From Nocardia asteroides (GTDB lineage: Bacteria; Actinomycetota; Actinomycetes; Mycobacteriales; Mycobacteriaceae): DNA of 64,000 nt. The position numbers were made by a program, and so were the translations under genes. Where the stretch lies: assembly GCF_900637185.1 (NCBI RefSeq), contig NZ_LR134352.1, positions 2,966,001 to 3,030,000 on the forward strand, written 5' to 3'. Within the stretch, counting starts at the first letter, position 1. Every line of letters begins with the position of its first letter. The notes under the pieces are model-generated. The model had not been told where the DNA came from. It saw only the letters and a list, made by a program, of their open reading frames with translations, and did no database searches. Shown here piece by piece: positions 1-10,832 of this stretch.

Positions 1-1
1 G

Positions 2-544
2 CCGGGCAGGATGCAGCGGGTCGAGCGCGGCCAGGACTTCCTGGCCGTCGTCGACTACGCGCACAAGCCCGCCGCGGTCGAGTCGGTGGTGGCCACCCTG
101 CGCGGGCACCTCACCGAGGCCGGGCACGGCAGGCTCGCGGTGGTCGTCGGCGCGGGCGGTGACCGGGACGCGGCCAAGCGCCCGCTGATGGGCGCCGCGG
201 CGGCCCGCGGTGCCGATCTGCTGATCGTCACCGACGACAACCCCCGCACCGAGGACCCGGCGGCCATCAGGGCCGCCGTGGTGGCCGGTGCGCACGAACT
301 CCCGGCCACCGATCGCGGCGAGATCCGCGAGATCGGTGACCGCGCGGCGGCCATCGCCGCGGCCGTCGCCTGGGCGCGGCCCGGCGACGTGGTACTCGTC
401 GCGGGCAAGGGCCACGAGGCGGGCCAGGAGATCCAGGGCGTCAAGCATCCCTTCGACGACCGCGAGGTGGTCGCGGCGGCGCTGGAAACCCTGCCCACAC
501 GACACAGTCCGCAGACGGACTCGGAGGACTTGACGGTTTCATGA
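2..544 (+). CDS. murE: MurE, UDP-MurNAc-tripeptide synthetase (5' partial)
   Basis: C-terminal part of the cytoplasmic ligase that adds meso-diaminopimelate to UDP-MurNAc-L-Ala-D-Glu in peptidoglycan precursor synthesis. The frame is open from base 2, so the N-terminal and most of the central ATPase domain lie off the window; the internal ATG at 11 is not the start. The DNPR motif (DNPRTEDP, about residue 80 of the visible part) is the established signature of meso-DAP-specific MurE enzymes, and VAGKGHE near the end is also typical. The stop overlaps the murF start in an ATGA. First visible gene of the dcw operon. Confidence 0.95.
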   Translation, partial: PGRMQRVERGQDFLAVVDYAHKPAAVESVVATLRGHLTEAGHGRLAVVVGAGGDRDAAKRPLMGAAAARGADLLIVTDDNPRTEDPAAIRAAVVAGAHELPATDRGEIREIGDRAAAIAAAVAWARPGDVVLVAGKGHEAGQEIQGVKHPFDDREVVAAALETLPTRHSPQTDSEDLTVS

Positions 545-2040
545 TCGAGATGACACTGCGGGAGATCGCGGACGTCGTCGGCGGCGAGCTGCACGACGTT
601 CCCGACCCCCAGGCACTGGTGACCGGTTCGGTCGAATTCGATTCGCGCCGAATCGGTTCCGGCGATCTGTTCCTCGCCCTGCCGGGCGCCAACTCCGACG
701 GACACGACTACGCCGCCGCCGCGGTCGCCGCGGGCGCGGTCGCCGTGCTGGCGGCCCGTCCGGTCGGCGTGCCGGCGATCGTGGTGGCGCCCGCCAGCGG
801 CTCGGTGCCCGCGACCTCGGTCGCGCTGAGCGCCGACGCCGACGGGTCCGGTGCCGCCGTGCTGGCGGCGCTGGCCGAGCTGGCCAGGGCCAGCACCGAG
901 CGGCTGGCCGCGCGGACCGGGCTCACCGTCGTCGGCGTGACCGGTTCCTCCGGCAAGACCTCGACCAAGGACCTGCTGGCGGCCGTGCTGTCGCCGCTGG
1001 GTCCGGTCGTCGCGCCGCCGGGATCGTTCAACAACGAACTCGGACACCCGTGGACCGCGCTGCGCGCCGGTCTCGACACCAAGTTCCTCGCGCTCGAGCT
1101 GTCGGCCCGCGGCCCCGGCCACATCGCCGCGCTGGCGCGCATCGCGCCGCCGCGGATCGGTGTGGTGCTCAATGTCGGCACCGCGCACCTGGGTGAGTTC
1201 GGCAGCCGCGAGGCGATCGCGCAGACCAAGGGCGAGCTGGTCGAGGCCCTGCCCGCCGACGGGCTGGCCGTGCTCAACGCCGACGACCCGAACGTCGCGG
1301 CCATGGCCTCGCGCACCGAGGCCAGGGTCGTGCTGGTCGGCCTGTCCGGCGACGCCGACATCCGCGCCACCGACGTGGTCACCGACGAGCAGGCACGCGC
1401 CCGGTTCACCTTGCACGCCCGCGGTGAGTCCGTGCCGGTGCGGCTGGCCGTGCACGGCGAGCACCAGGTCGGCAACGCGCTGTCGGCGGCCGCGGTCGCG
1501 CTGGAATGCGGCGCCGACCTGGCCACCGTCGCCGCGGCGCTGTCGGGGGCCACCGCGGCCTCGGCGCGCCGGATGGACGTGCGGACCACCGCCGAAGGTG
1601 TCACCGTCATCAACGACTCCTACAACGCCAATCCCGATTCGGTGAAGGCCGCGCTCAAGGCGCTGGTCACCCTGGCCAAGGCGGGCGAGGAGCCGCGCCG
1701 CAGCTGGGCCGTGCTGGGCGAGATGGGCGAGCTCGGCGACACCTCGGTGATCGAGCACGACGCGATCGGACGCCTCGCGGTGCGCCTCGACGTCGACCGG
1801 TTGATCGTGGTCGGCACCGGACGACCCTCCCGGGGCATGCACCAGGGCGCGGTGATGGAAGGCTCATGGGGCGAGGAGTCGATTCTCGTGCCCGATATCG
1901 ACGCGGCGATCGCGCTGCTCGACGACGAGATCGCCGCGGGCGATGTGGTACTGGTCAAGGCGTCGAAGGCGGTGGGTCTGTGGGCCGTCGCCGAGCACCT
2001 GACCAGGGCAGGGGAAGGTAGCACGGAGGCGGCTCGATGA
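541..2040 (+). CDS. murF: MurF, UDP-MurNAc-tripeptide:D-Ala-D-Ala ligase
   Basis: Cytoplasmic Mur ligase adding D-Ala-D-Ala to the UDP-MurNAc-tripeptide. 499 residues, a normal length. The ATP-binding loop [13 protein letters not shown] lies near residue 135; the central domain has the FNNELG and [10 protein letters not shown] motifs, and the C-terminal domain contains [11 protein letters not shown], all characteristic of MurF. The start is the ATG overlapping the murE stop (ATGA) and the end overlaps the mraY start in the same way, indicating translational coupling. Confidence 0.97.
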   Translation: MIEMTLREIADVVGGELHDVPDPQALVTGSVEFDSRRIGSGDLFLALPGANSDGHDYAAAAVAAGAVAVLAARPVGVPAIVVAPASGSVPATSVALSADADGSGAAVLAALAELARASTERLAARTGLTVVGVTGSSGKTSTKDLLAAVLSPLGPVVAPPGSFNNELGHPWTALRAGLDTKFLALELSARGPGHIAALARIAPPRIGVVLNVGTAHLGEFGSREAIAQTKGELVEALPADGLAVLNADDPNVAAMASRTEARVVLVGLSGDADIRATDVVTDEQARARFTLHARGESVPVRLAVHGEHQVGNALSAAAVALECGADLATVAAALSGATAASARRMDVRTTAEGVTVINDSYNANPDSVKAALKALVTLAKAGEEPRRSWAVLGEMGELGDTSVIEHDAIGRLAVRLDVDRLIVVGTGRPSRGMHQGAVMEGSWGEESILVPDIDAAIALLDDEIAAGDVVLVKASKAVGLWAVAEHLTRAGEGSTEAAR

Positions 2041-3113
2041 GGCAGATTCTATTCTCGGCGGGGATCGCGCTGGCGGTGTCGATCCTGTTGACGCCGTTGC
2101 TGATCCGGATCTTCGCCAGGCAGGGCTTCGGGCAGGAGATCCGGGTCGACGGGCCGGCCAGCCACCAGGCCAAGCGCGGTACCCCCACCATGGGCGGCGT
2201 CGCCATCCTGATCGGCATGTGGGCCGGCTATCTGGGCTCGCACCTGATCGGCATCGGCTACGACGCCGAGGGCCCCACCGCCTCGGGTCTGCTGGTGCTC
2301 GGGCTCACCACGGCGCTCGGCGTCGTCGGTTTCCTCGACGACTTCATCAAGCTGCGCAAGCAGCGCAATCTGGGCCTGTCGGCGGCGGGCAAGTACATCG
2401 GCCAGATCGGCGCCGCGGTGATCTTCGCGGTGCTGGTGCTGCAGTTCCGTGGCCAGAACGGGCTCACTCCTGGCAGCAAGCACATCTCCTACGTGCGGGA
2501 CATCTCGACGGTGTCGATGGGCGCGATCGTGTTCGTGATCTTCGTCTGCCTGCTGGTGGTGGCCTGGTCCAACGCGGTCAACCTGACCGATGGCCTGGAC
2601 GGTCTGGCGGCGGGCTCGATGAGCCTGGTGCTGGGCGCCTACGTGATCATCACCTTCTGGCAGTACCGCAACGCGTGCTCCACCAATCCGGCAGCCGGCT
2701 GCTACGACGTGCGCGACCCGCTGGACCTGGCGCTGGTCTGCGCCGCCGCGGCCGCCGCCTGCATCGGCTTCCTGTGGTGGAACGCCGCGCCCGCCAAGAT
2801 CTTCATGGGCGACACCGGTTCGCTGGCGCTGGGCGGCATGCTGGCCGGTCTGTCGGTCACCACCCGCACCGAGCTGCTGATGGTGGTCATCGGCGCGCTG
2901 TTCGTCGCCGAGGCGGCGTCGGTGGTGCTGCAGGTGGCGGTGTTCCGCACCACCCGCAACCGGCTGTTCAAGATGGCGCCGTTCCACCACCACTTCGAAC
3001 TGAGCAAGTGGGCGGAAACCACGGTGATCATCCGGTTCTGGATCCTGGCGGGCATCGCCGCCGCCGTGGGTCTGGGGCTGTTCTACAGTGAATATCTTTC
3101 CCAGATCGGGTGA
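2037..3113 (+). CDS. mraY: MraY, phospho-MurNAc-pentapeptide translocase
   Basis: Integral membrane enzyme that transfers phospho-MurNAc-pentapeptide from UDP to undecaprenyl phosphate, making lipid I. 358 residues with about ten hydrophobic segments. Family motifs are visible: [12 protein letters not shown] near the N-terminus, the DDFIK catalytic loop, [10 protein letters not shown], and the histidine-rich APFHHHFE loop near the C-terminus. Start ATG overlaps the murF stop; the stop overlaps a GTG that could initiate murD. Length and motif order match functional MraY, so no sign of damage. Confidence 0.97.
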   Translation: MRQILFSAGIALAVSILLTPLLIRIFARQGFGQEIRVDGPASHQAKRGTPTMGGVAILIGMWAGYLGSHLIGIGYDAEGPTASGLLVLGLTTALGVVGFLDDFIKLRKQRNLGLSAAGKYIGQIGAAVIFAVLVLQFRGQNGLTPGSKHISYVRDISTVSMGAIVFVIFVCLLVVAWSNAVNLTDGLDGLAAGSMSLVLGAYVIITFWQYRNACSTNPAAGCYDVRDPLDLALVCAAAAAACIGFLWWNAAPAKIFMGDTGSLALGGMLAGLSVTTRTELLMVVIGALFVAEAASVVLQVAVFRTTRNRLFKMAPFHHHFELSKWAETTVIIRFWILAGIAAAVGLGLFYSEYLSQIG

Positions 3114-3121
3114 GGACGAAC

Positions 3122-4600
3122 ATGGTCGAACACTCTCCCCGCGCACTCCGCTCACCGGGCCCGATGCTCGAATTCCTGCGTGGCCGTGATGTCCTGGTTG
3201 CCGGCTGGGGCGTCTCCGGGCGCTCGCTGATCGAACCGCTGCGCGATATCGGCGCGCACCCGGTGGTCACCGACGGCGGCGCCAAGGCGCTGGCCGAGGC
3301 CGCCGAACTGGGCCTCGAGGTCGCCACCAGCGTCGAGCTGGAGACCGCCGATCTGAGCCGGTTCGCGCTGGTCATCACCAGCCCGGGCTGGCGACCGGAC
3401 TCGCCGGTGCTGGTCTCCGCCGTCACCGAGGGCATCCCGGTCTGGGGCGACGTCGAATTCGCCTGGTGGGTGGATCAGGCGCGGATCTACGGTCCGGTCC
3501 GCAAGTGGCTGGTGATCACCGGCACCAACGGCAAGACCACCACCACCAACATGACGCACTCGATCCTGCGCGCCGCCGGCATCGCCAGCGTGGCCTGCGG
3601 CAATATCGGCCTGCCGATCCTGGACGCGCTGCGCCGCAACCCCGGCCCGCAGGTGCTCGCGGTGGAGCTGTCCTCGTTCCAGCTGCACTGGGCGCCCTCG
3701 GTGCGGCCGGAGGCGGGCGTGGTGCTCAATGTCGCCGAGGACCACCTGGACTGGCACGGCGGGCTCGATGCCTACGCCGCCGCCAAGGCCCGGGCGCTGA
3801 CCGGGCGGGTCGGCGTCGTCGGCCTGGACGACCCGGTCGCGGGCTCGCTGGCCCGCAAGGCCAAGGCCCGGCGCACCGTCGGCTTCCGGATCGGTGTGCC
3901 CGCCGACGGCGAACTCGGCGTGGTCGACGGCAAGCTACTCGACCGCGCGTTCACCAAGGCCGCCATCCTCGCCGAGACCTCCGACATCAGCCCGCAGGGG
4001 CCCGCCGGGATCGCCGACGCCCTCGCGGCCTCCGCGCTGACCAGGGCGATCGACGTGGCGCCGCAGTTCGTCAAGGAGGGCCTGGCCGAGCACAAGGTGG
4101 GCCCGCACCGCACCGCGTTCGTGCGCGAACTGGGCGGCGTCGAGTTCATCGACGACTCCAAGGCCACCAACCCGCACGCCGCCAGGGCCGCGATCATCGC
4201 CCACCCGCACGTGGTGTGGGTGGCCGGTGGACTGCTCAAGGGCGCCGGGGTGGACGACCTCATCGAGGAGATCGGCGACCGGCTCGTCGGCGCGGTCCTG
4301 TTCGGGACCGACGCGCCGGTGATCGCGGCCGCATTGGCGCGACACGCACCCGAGGTCCCGGTCATCGAGCTGGACGCGGGAGACGATGCAGACATGGAGT
4401 CGTCGAGATCCCAGCGTGCCGAGGCGGTCATGGGCCGCGCGGTGCGCGCCGCGGCGGGCTTGGCCCGCGCCGGAGACACCGTGTTGCTCGCGCCCGCGGC
4501 CGCCTCTTTGGACATGTACGACGACTACACCCACCGCGGACGTTGCTTCGTGGACGCGGTGACGGCACTGGAAGACGGTGACATCGGGCGGGCGCTATGA
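3122..4600 (+). CDS. murD: MurD, UDP-MurNAc-L-Ala:D-Glu ligase
   Basis: Cytoplasmic ligase adding D-glutamate to UDP-MurNAc-L-alanine. A Rossmann-like N-terminal domain (VLVAGWGVSGRS) is followed by the ATP loop VITGTNGKTTTTN near residue 135, the central VELSSFQL segment and the C-terminal EFIDDSKATNPHAA motif. Two starts are possible: GTG at 3110 overlapping the mraY stop, or ATG at 3122 with GAGGA about six bases upstream; the latter is chosen, and the difference is only four residues. The end overlaps ftsW by ATGA. About 492 residues. Confidence 0.95.
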   Translation: MVEHSPRALRSPGPMLEFLRGRDVLVAGWGVSGRSLIEPLRDIGAHPVVTDGGAKALAEAAELGLEVATSVELETADLSRFALVITSPGWRPDSPVLVSAVTEGIPVWGDVEFAWWVDQARIYGPVRKWLVITGTNGKTTTTNMTHSILRAAGIASVACGNIGLPILDALRRNPGPQVLAVELSSFQLHWAPSVRPEAGVVLNVAEDHLDWHGGLDAYAAAKARALTGRVGVVGLDDPVAGSLARKAKARRTVGFRIGVPADGELGVVDGKLLDRAFTKAAILAETSDISPQGPAGIADALAASALTRAIDVAPQFVKEGLAEHKVGPHRTAFVRELGGVEFIDDSKATNPHAARAAIIAHPHVVWVAGGLLKGAGVDDLIEEIGDRLVGAVLFGTDAPVIAAALARHAPEVPVIELDAGDDADMESSRSQRAEAVMGRAVRAAAGLARAGDTVLLAPAAASLDMYDDYTHRGRCFVDAVTALEDGDIGRAL

Positions 4601-6015
4601 GCGAGACGCGGCGAACGGGTTGGGCGGGGGAGCGCTTCGGCGCCTGGTTGGCCCGTCCGCTCGCGTCCTTCCATCTGATCGTCACCATCGCCACGCTGCT
4701 GACCGTGCTCGGCCTGGTCATGGTGCTGTCGGCGTCGAGCGTCGAGGCCTATGCCGGTGGCGGGTCGGCCTATTCGCTGTTCATCCAGCAGGCGATGTTC
4801 GCGGCACTGGGCGCGGTGGCGTTCTACATCGCGCTGCGGCTGCCGCTGCGGTTGCTGCGGCAGTGGTCGTTCCCGGTGTTCAGCATCTCGGTGCTGGCGC
4901 TGGTGCTGGTGCTCATCCCGGGCATCGGCGCCATCCACGGTGGCGCCCGGCGCTGGTTCGACATCGGCCCGGTCTCCATCCAGCCGTCCGAGGTCGTCAA
5001 GGTGACGCTGGTGGTGTGGGGCGCGCATCTGCTGGCCTCGCGTCGCGGCGCCCAGCTCAAGGACATCCTGGTGCCGCTGGTGCCCGCCGGGCTGCTGGTG
5101 TGTCTGCTGGTGGTGCTGGAACCCAACCTGTCCACCACGATCGCGCTCGGCATCGTGCTGATGGCGCTGCTGTGGTTCGGCGGCCTGCCGGTGCGGCTGT
5201 TCGTCGGGATCATGGTCTCCGGCCTGGTCGCGGCCTCGATCCTGGCGCTGTCGGCCGGGTATCGCTCCGACCGGGTGCGGGCCTTCTTCAACCCGGGTGA
5301 CGACCCGCAGGGCGCCAACTACCAGGCGCGCCAGGCCAAGTACTCCCTCGCCGACGGCGGCATCTGGGGCCGCGGCCTCGGCCAGAGCCGCGCGAAGTGG
5401 AGCTATCTGCCCAACTCGCACAACGACTTCATCTTCGCCATCATCGGCGAGGAACTCGGCTTCCTCGGCTGCATGCTGGTGCTGGCGCTGCTGGCGCTGT
5501 TCGTCTACACGGGCATCCGGATCGCGCTGCGGTCGGTGGATCCGTTCCTGCGGCTGCTCACCGCCACCGCGACCACCTGGATCACCGCGCAGGCGCTGAT
5601 CAACATCGGCTACGTCGTCGGCCTGCTGCCGGTGACCGGTCTGCAGCTGCCGCTGGTGTCGGCGGGCGGTTCGTCGCTGGCGATCACGCTGTTCATGTTC
5701 GGCATCATCGCCAGCGCGGCCCGGCACGAACCGGAGGCGGTCTCGGCGTTGCAGGCCGGTCAGGACGGCCGCGTGAGCCGGATGCTGCGGCTGCCGGTGC
5801 CCGAGGTGTACACCCCCTTCAAGGCCGACGCTCCGCGTCGCGCCACCCCGAAGCCCAAGGCCGAGCGGCCGCGGCAGGCGCCGCGCCGGGAGGGCCCGGC
5901 CCCGCGCCGCCGACGTGCCCCACAGAGCCGCGGCACCAGTTCGCTACGGTCGACCCGAGCATGGGAACCGACCTATCCGATGCCACACGCTAAAGAACGA
6001 GGTAGATCCAAGTGA
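4597..6015 (+). CDS. ftsW: FtsW, septal peptidoglycan polymerase (SEDS)
   Basis: SEDS-family integral membrane glycosyltransferase that polymerises lipid II at the septum with a class B penicillin-binding protein. 472 residues: about ten membrane segments from residue 25 to 375, then an arginine/proline-rich cytoplasmic tail ([21 protein letters not shown], shortened here in meaning to a basic tail) typical of mycobacterial-type FtsW. Visible motifs include [18 protein letters not shown], the catalytic-loop aspartate region and [10 protein letters not shown]. Sits between murD and murG with 4-bp overlaps on both sides (ATGA and GTGA). The location between murD and murG favours FtsW over RodA. 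Confidence 0.94.
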   Translation: MSETRRTGWAGERFGAWLARPLASFHLIVTIATLLTVLGLVMVLSASSVEAYAGGGSAYSLFIQQAMFAALGAVAFYIALRLPLRLLRQWSFPVFSISVLALVLVLIPGIGAIHGGARRWFDIGPVSIQPSEVVKVTLVVWGAHLLASRRGAQLKDILVPLVPAGLLVCLLVVLEPNLSTTIALGIVLMALLWFGGLPVRLFVGIMVSGLVAASILALSAGYRSDRVRAFFNPGDDPQGANYQARQAKYSLADGGIWGRGLGQSRAKWSYLPNSHNDFIFAIIGEELGFLGCMLVLALLALFVYTGIRIALRSVDPFLRLLTATATTWITAQALINIGYVVGLLPVTGLQLPLVSAGGSSLAITLFMFGIIASAARHEPEAVSALQAGQDGRVSRMLRLPVPEVYTPFKADAPRRATPKPKAERPRQAPRREGPAPRRRRAPQSRGTSSLRSTRAWEPTYPMPHAKERGRSK

Positions 6016-7127
6016 GTCACCCGCGTCCGGGGTTGTCGGTGATCGTCGCAGGCGGAGGCACCGCAGGCCATATCGAACCCGCGCTCGCCGTCGCCGACGC
6101 ACTGCGCGCGCTCGACGATTCGATCCGGGTGACCGCGCTGGGCACCGAACGCGGCCTGGAGACCGAGCTGGTCCCCGCCCGCGGCTACCCGCTGGAGCTG
6201 ATCCCGCCGGTGCCGTTGCCGCGCAAGCTCTCCGCCGACCTGCTGCGCCTGCCCGGCCGGGTCCGCGCCTCGGTCAAGCGCACCAGGGCCGTCATCGACG
6301 AGGTGCAGGCCGACGTGATCATCGGCTTCGGCGGCTATGTCGCGCTGCCCGCCTACCTCGCCGCGCGCGGCGGGCTGATCGGCGACCGGCGCGCGGTGCC
6401 GGTGGTCGTGCACGAGGCCAACGCCAAGGCGGGCATCGCGAACAAGGTCGGCGCCAAGATCGCGGCCAAGGTGCTTGCTGCCGTTCCCGATTCGGGACTG
6501 GCGAACGCGCAGGTCGTCGGCATTCCGGTGCGCGCATCGATCACCGGCCTGGACCGCGCCGCGCTGCGCGCCGAGGCACGCGCGCACTTCGGCCTGCCGG
6601 CGCAGGGCCCGGTGCTGCTGGTGTTCGGCGGTTCCCAGGGCGCGCGCAGCCTCAACGAGGCCGTCTCCGGCGCGGCCACCCAGCTGGCCGCCGCGGGCAT
6701 CTCGGTGCTGCACGCGCACGGTCCCAAGAACAGCGTCGAGGTGAGCACCGCCGACGCGGCCGCGCCGTACGTCGCGGTGCCGTACCTGTCCCGGATGGAC
6801 CTGGCCTACGCCGCCGCCGACGCGGTCGTGTGCCGCTCCGGCGCGATGACCGTGGCCGAGGTGTCGGCCGTCGGCCTGCCCGCCTTCTACGTGCCGCTGC
6901 CGCATGGCAACGGCGAGCAGGAGTTCAACGCCAGGCCGGTGGTCGCCCAGGGAGGTGGCAGAATTGTCGCCGACGCCGACCTGACCCCGAAATACGTGAT
7001 CGATGAGGTGATTCCGCTGCTGCTCGACCCCGCTCGACTCGCCGAGATGAGCCGCGCCGCCGCGGGCGCGGGCCATCGCGACGCTGCCGACACGGTGGCC
7101 AGGATCGTCACCGAGGTCGCCCGATGA
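6012..7127 (+). CDS. murG: MurG, lipid II synthase
   Basis: Membrane-associated GT-B glycosyltransferase that adds GlcNAc from UDP-GlcNAc to lipid I, giving lipid II. 371 residues. The N-terminal glycine-rich loop [14 protein letters not shown] and the second loop [12 protein letters not shown] are diagnostic, as is the C-terminal [21 protein letters not shown] region that binds the uridine nucleotide. GTG start overlaps the ftsW stop; the stop overlaps the murC ATG. Confidence 0.96.
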   Translation: MSHPRPGLSVIVAGGGTAGHIEPALAVADALRALDDSIRVTALGTERGLETELVPARGYPLELIPPVPLPRKLSADLLRLPGRVRASVKRTRAVIDEVQADVIIGFGGYVALPAYLAARGGLIGDRRAVPVVVHEANAKAGIANKVGAKIAAKVLAAVPDSGLANAQVVGIPVRASITGLDRAALRAEARAHFGLPAQGPVLLVFGGSQGARSLNEAVSGAATQLAAAGISVLHAHGPKNSVEVSTADAAAPYVAVPYLSRMDLAYAAADAVVCRSGAMTVAEVSAVGLPAFYVPLPHGNGEQEFNARPVVAQGGGRIVADADLTPKYVIDEVIPLLLDPARLAEMSRAAAGAGHRDAADTVARIVTEVAR

Positions 7128-8701
7128 ACGGTCAGCGGCCGGAGGCGGAAGCGGAGCGTAACCACGGAGGCCGCCCGGTCATCGGTGACAAGCACAGCTC
7201 GAACGGGATCAGCGAAACCGCCGGGACCAGCCTGCCGCCCGAGCTCGAGCGGGTGCACATGGTCGGCATCGGCGGTGCGGGCATGTCCGGGATCGCCCGG
7301 ATCCTGCTCTCGCGCGGCGGCGCGGTCTCCGGCTCCGACGCCAGGGAGAGCCGTGGCGTGCTGTCGCTGCGGGCCCGCGGCGCGCAGGTCCGCATCGGCC
7401 ACGACGCCGACGCGCTCGACCTGCTGCCCGGCGGCCCGACCGTGGTGGTCACCACCTACGCCGCGATTCCCAAGACCAATCCCGAACTGGTCGAGGCCAA
7501 TCGGCGCCACATCCCGGTGCTGCTGCGCCCGACCGTGCTGGCCGCGCTCATGCGCGGGCACAAGACGCTGCTGGTCTCGGGCACCCACGGCAAGACCTCG
7601 ACCACCTCGATGCTGATCGTCTCGCTGCAGCACTGCGGCGCGGATCCGTCCTTCGCGGTCGGCGGCGAGCTGAACGAGGCGGGCACCAACGCCCACCACG
7701 GCAGCGGTGACGTCTTCGTGGCCGAGGCCGACGAGTCCGACGGTTCGTTGCTGCAGTACGACCCGGACGTCGCCGTGGTCACCAACATCGAATCCGACCA
7801 CCTGGACTTCTTCGGCACCGACGAGGCCTATATCCAGGTCTTCGACGATTTCGCCGACCGGCTCGCGCCCGGCGGCCTGCTGGTGGTCTGCCTGGACGAC
7901 CCGGGTTCGCTGGCGCTGGCCCACCGGGTCGCGCCGCGCCTGCGTGAGCGCGGCGTCGAGGTGCTCGGATACGGCTCCGGCGAGCTCGCCGACGCCCCGG
8001 TCCCGGTCGGCGCGCGGCTGATCGATTGGCAGCCGCGCGATGTGGGCGGCATCGTCGAGTTCCAGCTGGCGGGGGAGACCACGCCGCGCACGGTGCGGCT
8101 GTCGGTGCCCGGCAGGCACATGGCGCTCAACGCGCTGGCCGCGCTGCTGGCCGCCAAGGCCACCGGCGCCGACATCGACGAGATCGTGCAGGGGCTGGAG
8201 GGCTTCGGCGGGGTGCACCGCCGGTTCCAGTTCACCGGCCGGGAGAACGGCGTGCGCGTCTTCGACGACTACGCCCACCATCCCACCGAGGTGCGCGCCG
8301 TGCTCGAGGCCGCCGCCCAGCTCGTCGCCCAGGAGGCCGCCGACGGCGCCCGCACCCGGCGCGGCCGGGTGATCGTGGTGTTCCAGCCGCATCTCTACAG
8401 CCGCACCGCCACCTTCGCCACCGAGTTCGGCGCCGCGCTGAGCCTGGCCGACGAGGTGGTCGTGCTCGATGTCTACGGCGCCCGCGAGGAGCCGCTGCCC
8501 GGCGTCAACGGTGCGCTGGTGGCGCAGGCGGTGACCGTCGCGGTGCACTATCAGCCGGATATGTCGAAGGTGGGCAGGCAGGTCGCGGGCCTGGCCCAGC
8601 CCGGTGACGTCGTGATCACCATGGGCGCGGGCGATGTCACCATGCTCGGCAGCCAGATTCTCGACGGCCTGCGGGCCCGGCCCCAGCAGGGCGGCCGGTG
8701 A
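7124..8701 (+). CDS. murC: MurC, UDP-MurNAc:L-alanine ligase
   Basis: First Mur ligase, adding L-alanine to UDP-MurNAc. 525 residues, about 30 longer than many MurC proteins because of a polar N-terminal extension before the [17 protein letters not shown] nucleotide-fold motif (about residue 45). The ATP loop [12 protein letters not shown] lies near residue 155, with [10 protein letters not shown] and the C-terminal [11 protein letters not shown] motif following. ATG overlaps the murG stop and has GAGG upstream; the stop overlaps ftsQ. Confidence 0.95.
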   Translation: MNGQRPEAEAERNHGGRPVIGDKHSSNGISETAGTSLPPELERVHMVGIGGAGMSGIARILLSRGGAVSGSDARESRGVLSLRARGAQVRIGHDADALDLLPGGPTVVVTTYAAIPKTNPELVEANRRHIPVLLRPTVLAALMRGHKTLLVSGTHGKTSTTSMLIVSLQHCGADPSFAVGGELNEAGTNAHHGSGDVFVAEADESDGSLLQYDPDVAVVTNIESDHLDFFGTDEAYIQVFDDFADRLAPGGLLVVCLDDPGSLALAHRVAPRLRERGVEVLGYGSGELADAPVPVGARLIDWQPRDVGGIVEFQLAGETTPRTVRLSVPGRHMALNALAALLAAKATGADIDEIVQGLEGFGGVHRRFQFTGRENGVRVFDDYAHHPTEVRAVLEAAAQLVAQEAADGARTRRGRVIVVFQPHLYSRTATFATEFGAALSLADEVVVLDVYGAREEPLPGVNGALVAQAVTVAVHYQPDMSKVGRQVAGLAQPGDVVITMGAGDVTMLGSQILDGLRARPQQGGR

Positions 8702-9387
8702 GGTTGCCGATGCCCGCCGCGCGCGGGTGGCACGGCTACCGTCTCTGGACGGTGGTCGGGCTGGTGGTGGTGACCGTACTGGTCGTCCTCGCCTGGTTCA
8801 CCCCCGCGCTGTCGGTGCGCACCGTGCGCGTGGACGGCTTGGCCGCGGTCTCCCAGGAGGAGGTCCGGGGAAAGCTCGAAATCCCGGACGGCCGTTCGAT
8901 GTTGCGCATCGATACCACCGCTATCGCCCAGCGGGTGGCCGCGATTCCGAAGGTGCGTTCGGTTCGGGTGCAGCGCAAGTTCCCCTCGACCGTCCTGGTG
9001 ACGGTGGTGGAACGAACACCGGTGCTGTACATCGAATCACCGGACGGCGCGCACCTGATCGATGCCGAGAGCGTCGAATTCGCGATCGAGCCCGCCTCGC
9101 CCATCGGCGTGCCCAAGTTGATCACCGAGGGGTCCTTCACCGGGCCCGCGGCGGCCAAGGCCGCGGTGGATGTGCTGGTCACGCTGCCGCCCGCGCTATC
9201 TGTGCAGGTGGGTGAGGTTGTCGCGCGGTCGATTTCGGACGTCTCGCTGAACCTTCGTGACGGTAGGAAGGTAGTCTGGGGCGGCACCGGCGACGGCGAG
9301 CGAAAAGCTGCTGTCGTACTGCCGCTGCTGACCCGTGAGGGGACCGTGTTCGACGTGTCGAGTCCGAATCTGGTCACGGTAAAGTGA
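8698..9387 (+). CDS. ftsQ: FtsQ/DivIB cell division protein
   Basis: Bitopic divisome protein linking cytoplasmic and periplasmic division factors. 229 residues: a very short cytoplasmic N-terminus, one membrane helix (about residues 17-38), then a POTRA domain ([17 protein letters not shown]) and the FtsQ beta-domain ([12 protein letters not shown]). Shorter than mycobacterial FtsQ, mainly because the cytoplasmic region is reduced. GTG at 8698 overlaps the murC stop (GTGA); ATG at 8710, with GGTGAGG in front, is an equally good start. Last gene of the overlapped chain; a 131-bp gap separates it from ftsZ. Confidence 0.9.
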   Translation: MRLPMPAARGWHGYRLWTVVGLVVVTVLVVLAWFTPALSVRTVRVDGLAAVSQEEVRGKLEIPDGRSMLRIDTTAIAQRVAAIPKVRSVRVQRKFPSTVLVTVVERTPVLYIESPDGAHLIDAESVEFAIEPASPIGVPKLITEGSFTGPAAAKAAVDVLVTLPPALSVQVGEVVARSISDVSLNLRDGRKVVWGGTGDGERKAAVVLPLLTREGTVFDVSSPNLVTVK

Positions 9388-9455
9388 GCGAAACGTCGGC
9401 GCGCCTGCGCCGTGATCGCGCTGGCTGCGAATAGCGTTCCGCAACAGTCGGATAC

Positions 9456-9499
9456 TTGACATAACGCCAACCCTATGGTTGAGGTTGAGGGTTTAAGAT
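9456..9499 (+). promoter_or_regulatory. Putative ftsZ promoter/operator with inverted repeat
   Basis: The ftsQ-ftsZ gap contains TTGACA (9456-9461) and, just downstream, an inverted repeat AACCCT (9469-9474) / AGGGTT (9488-9493) with GGTTGAGGTTGAGG between. A TTTAAGAT stretch at 9492-9499 could be a -10 region, but spacing to TTGACA is not canonical, so the exact promoter is uncertain. The first AT-richer non-coding stretch after nine tightly packed genes, so an independent ftsZ promoter here is expected. Confidence 0.45.
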
Positions 9500-9518
9500 C
9501 GAAGGAAGGCGAGAGCCC

Positions 9519-10775
9519 ATGACGCCCCCGCACAACTACCTTGCAGTGATCAAGGTCGTCGGTATCGGCGGCGGCGGCGTGAACGCCGTCAACCGAATGA
9601 TCGAACAGGGACTCAAGGGAGTCGAGTTCATCGCGGTCAATACCGACGCACAGGCCCTGCTCATGAGCGACGCCGACGTCAAGCTCGATGTCGGCCGCGA
9701 GCTCACGCGCGGCCTCGGTGCCGGCGCCGATCCGGAAGTCGGCCGCAAGGCCGCCGAAGACCACAAGGACGAGATCGAAGAGGTGCTCAAGGGCGCCGAC
9801 ATGGTCTTCGTCACGGCGGGCGAGGGTGGTGGCACCGGTACCGGTGGCGCCCCCGTCGTCGCCAGCATCGCCCGGAAGCTGGGCGCCCTGACCATCGGTG
9901 TCGTCACCCGGCCGTTCTCCTTCGAGGGCAAGCGCCGTGGCAACCAGGCCGAGGTCGGCATCAACCTGCTCCGCGAGTCCTGCGACACGCTCATCGTCAT
10001 CCCGAACGACCGGCTGCTGCAGCTGGGCGACGCGGCGGTGAGCCTGATGGACGCCTTCCGCTCCGCCGACGAGGTGCTGCTCAACGGTGTCCAGGGCATC
10101 ACCGACCTGATCACCACCCCCGGCCTGATCAACGTCGACTTCGCCGATGTCAAGTCCGTCATGTCCGGCGCCGGTTCGGCGCTGATGGGTATCGGCTCGG
10201 CGCGCGGTGAGGGCCGGTCGGTGAAGGCCGCGGAGACGGCGATCAACTCGCCGCTGCTCGAGGCGTCGATGGACGGCGCGCACGGCGTGCTGCTCTCGAT
10301 CGCGGGCGGCTCCGATCTCGGCCTGTTCGAGATCAACGAGGCGGCGTCGCTGGTGCAGGAGGCCGCGCACATCGAGGCCAACATCATCTTCGGTACCGTC
10401 ATCGACGATTCGCTGGGCGACGAGGTGCGGGTCACCGTCATCGCGGCGGGCTTCGACGGCGGCGGTCCGTCCCGCCGGGTGCTGGAGAACAACCCGGGCA
10501 CCCGGGTCGGCACCAACCCGATCGGCGCGGGCCGGGCGGGCGAGGTCGGCCAGGCCAGGGCGAGCGAGGCGCCGGTGCGCGCCACCGAGCCCGCCACCAG
10601 CGGCGTCTCCAGCGGCCGGACCAGCGCGCCGAGCTACCGCGACACCGAGCGGTACCGCGAGTCCGAGCGGCAGCGGGTCACCGAGCAGGCGATGAACCGG
10701 GTGAACAATCCCGATCAGCGCGACGACGGCGACGATGACGACGACATCGAGGTGCCGATCTTCATGCGCCGCTAG
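9519..10775 (+). CDS. ftsZ: FtsZ, tubulin-like division GTPase
   Basis: Cytoplasmic GTPase that polymerises into the Z ring. 418 residues. The tubulin signature [12 protein letters not shown] is near residue 108, the T7 synergy loop [11 protein letters not shown] near 208, followed by a variable arginine/serine-rich linker and the conserved C-terminal tail [11 protein letters not shown], which binds SepF and other partners. ATG is preceded by AAGGAAGGCGAG, a clear ribosome binding site. Followed by a hairpin terminator, so it ends the transcription unit. Confidence 0.98.
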   Translation: MTPPHNYLAVIKVVGIGGGGVNAVNRMIEQGLKGVEFIAVNTDAQALLMSDADVKLDVGRELTRGLGAGADPEVGRKAAEDHKDEIEEVLKGADMVFVTAGEGGGTGTGGAPVVASIARKLGALTIGVVTRPFSFEGKRRGNQAEVGINLLRESCDTLIVIPNDRLLQLGDAAVSLMDAFRSADEVLLNGVQGITDLITTPGLINVDFADVKSVMSGAGSALMGIGSARGEGRSVKAAETAINSPLLEASMDGAHGVLLSIAGGSDLGLFEINEAASLVQEAAHIEANIIFGTVIDDSLGDEVRVTVIAAGFDGGGPSRRVLENNPGTRVGTNPIGAGRAGEVGQARASEAPVRATEPATSGVSSGRTSAPSYRDTERYRESERQRVTEQAMNRVNNPDQRDDGDDDDDIEVPIFMRR

Positions 10776-10787
10776 CGGACAGACGAC

Positions 10788-10820
10788 AGCGCCCGGACTC
10801 CCAGGAGTTCGGGCGCTTTC
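10788..10820 (+). terminator. ftsZ terminator
   Basis: A 13-base arm AGCGCCCGGACTC (10788-10800) pairs with GAGTTCGGGCGCT (10805-10817) through one G-U pair, with a four-base loop and TTTC after it. Lies between ftsZ and the convergent lipoprotein gene. Confidence 0.8.
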
Positions 10821-10832
10821 TCGTGCCGGGGG

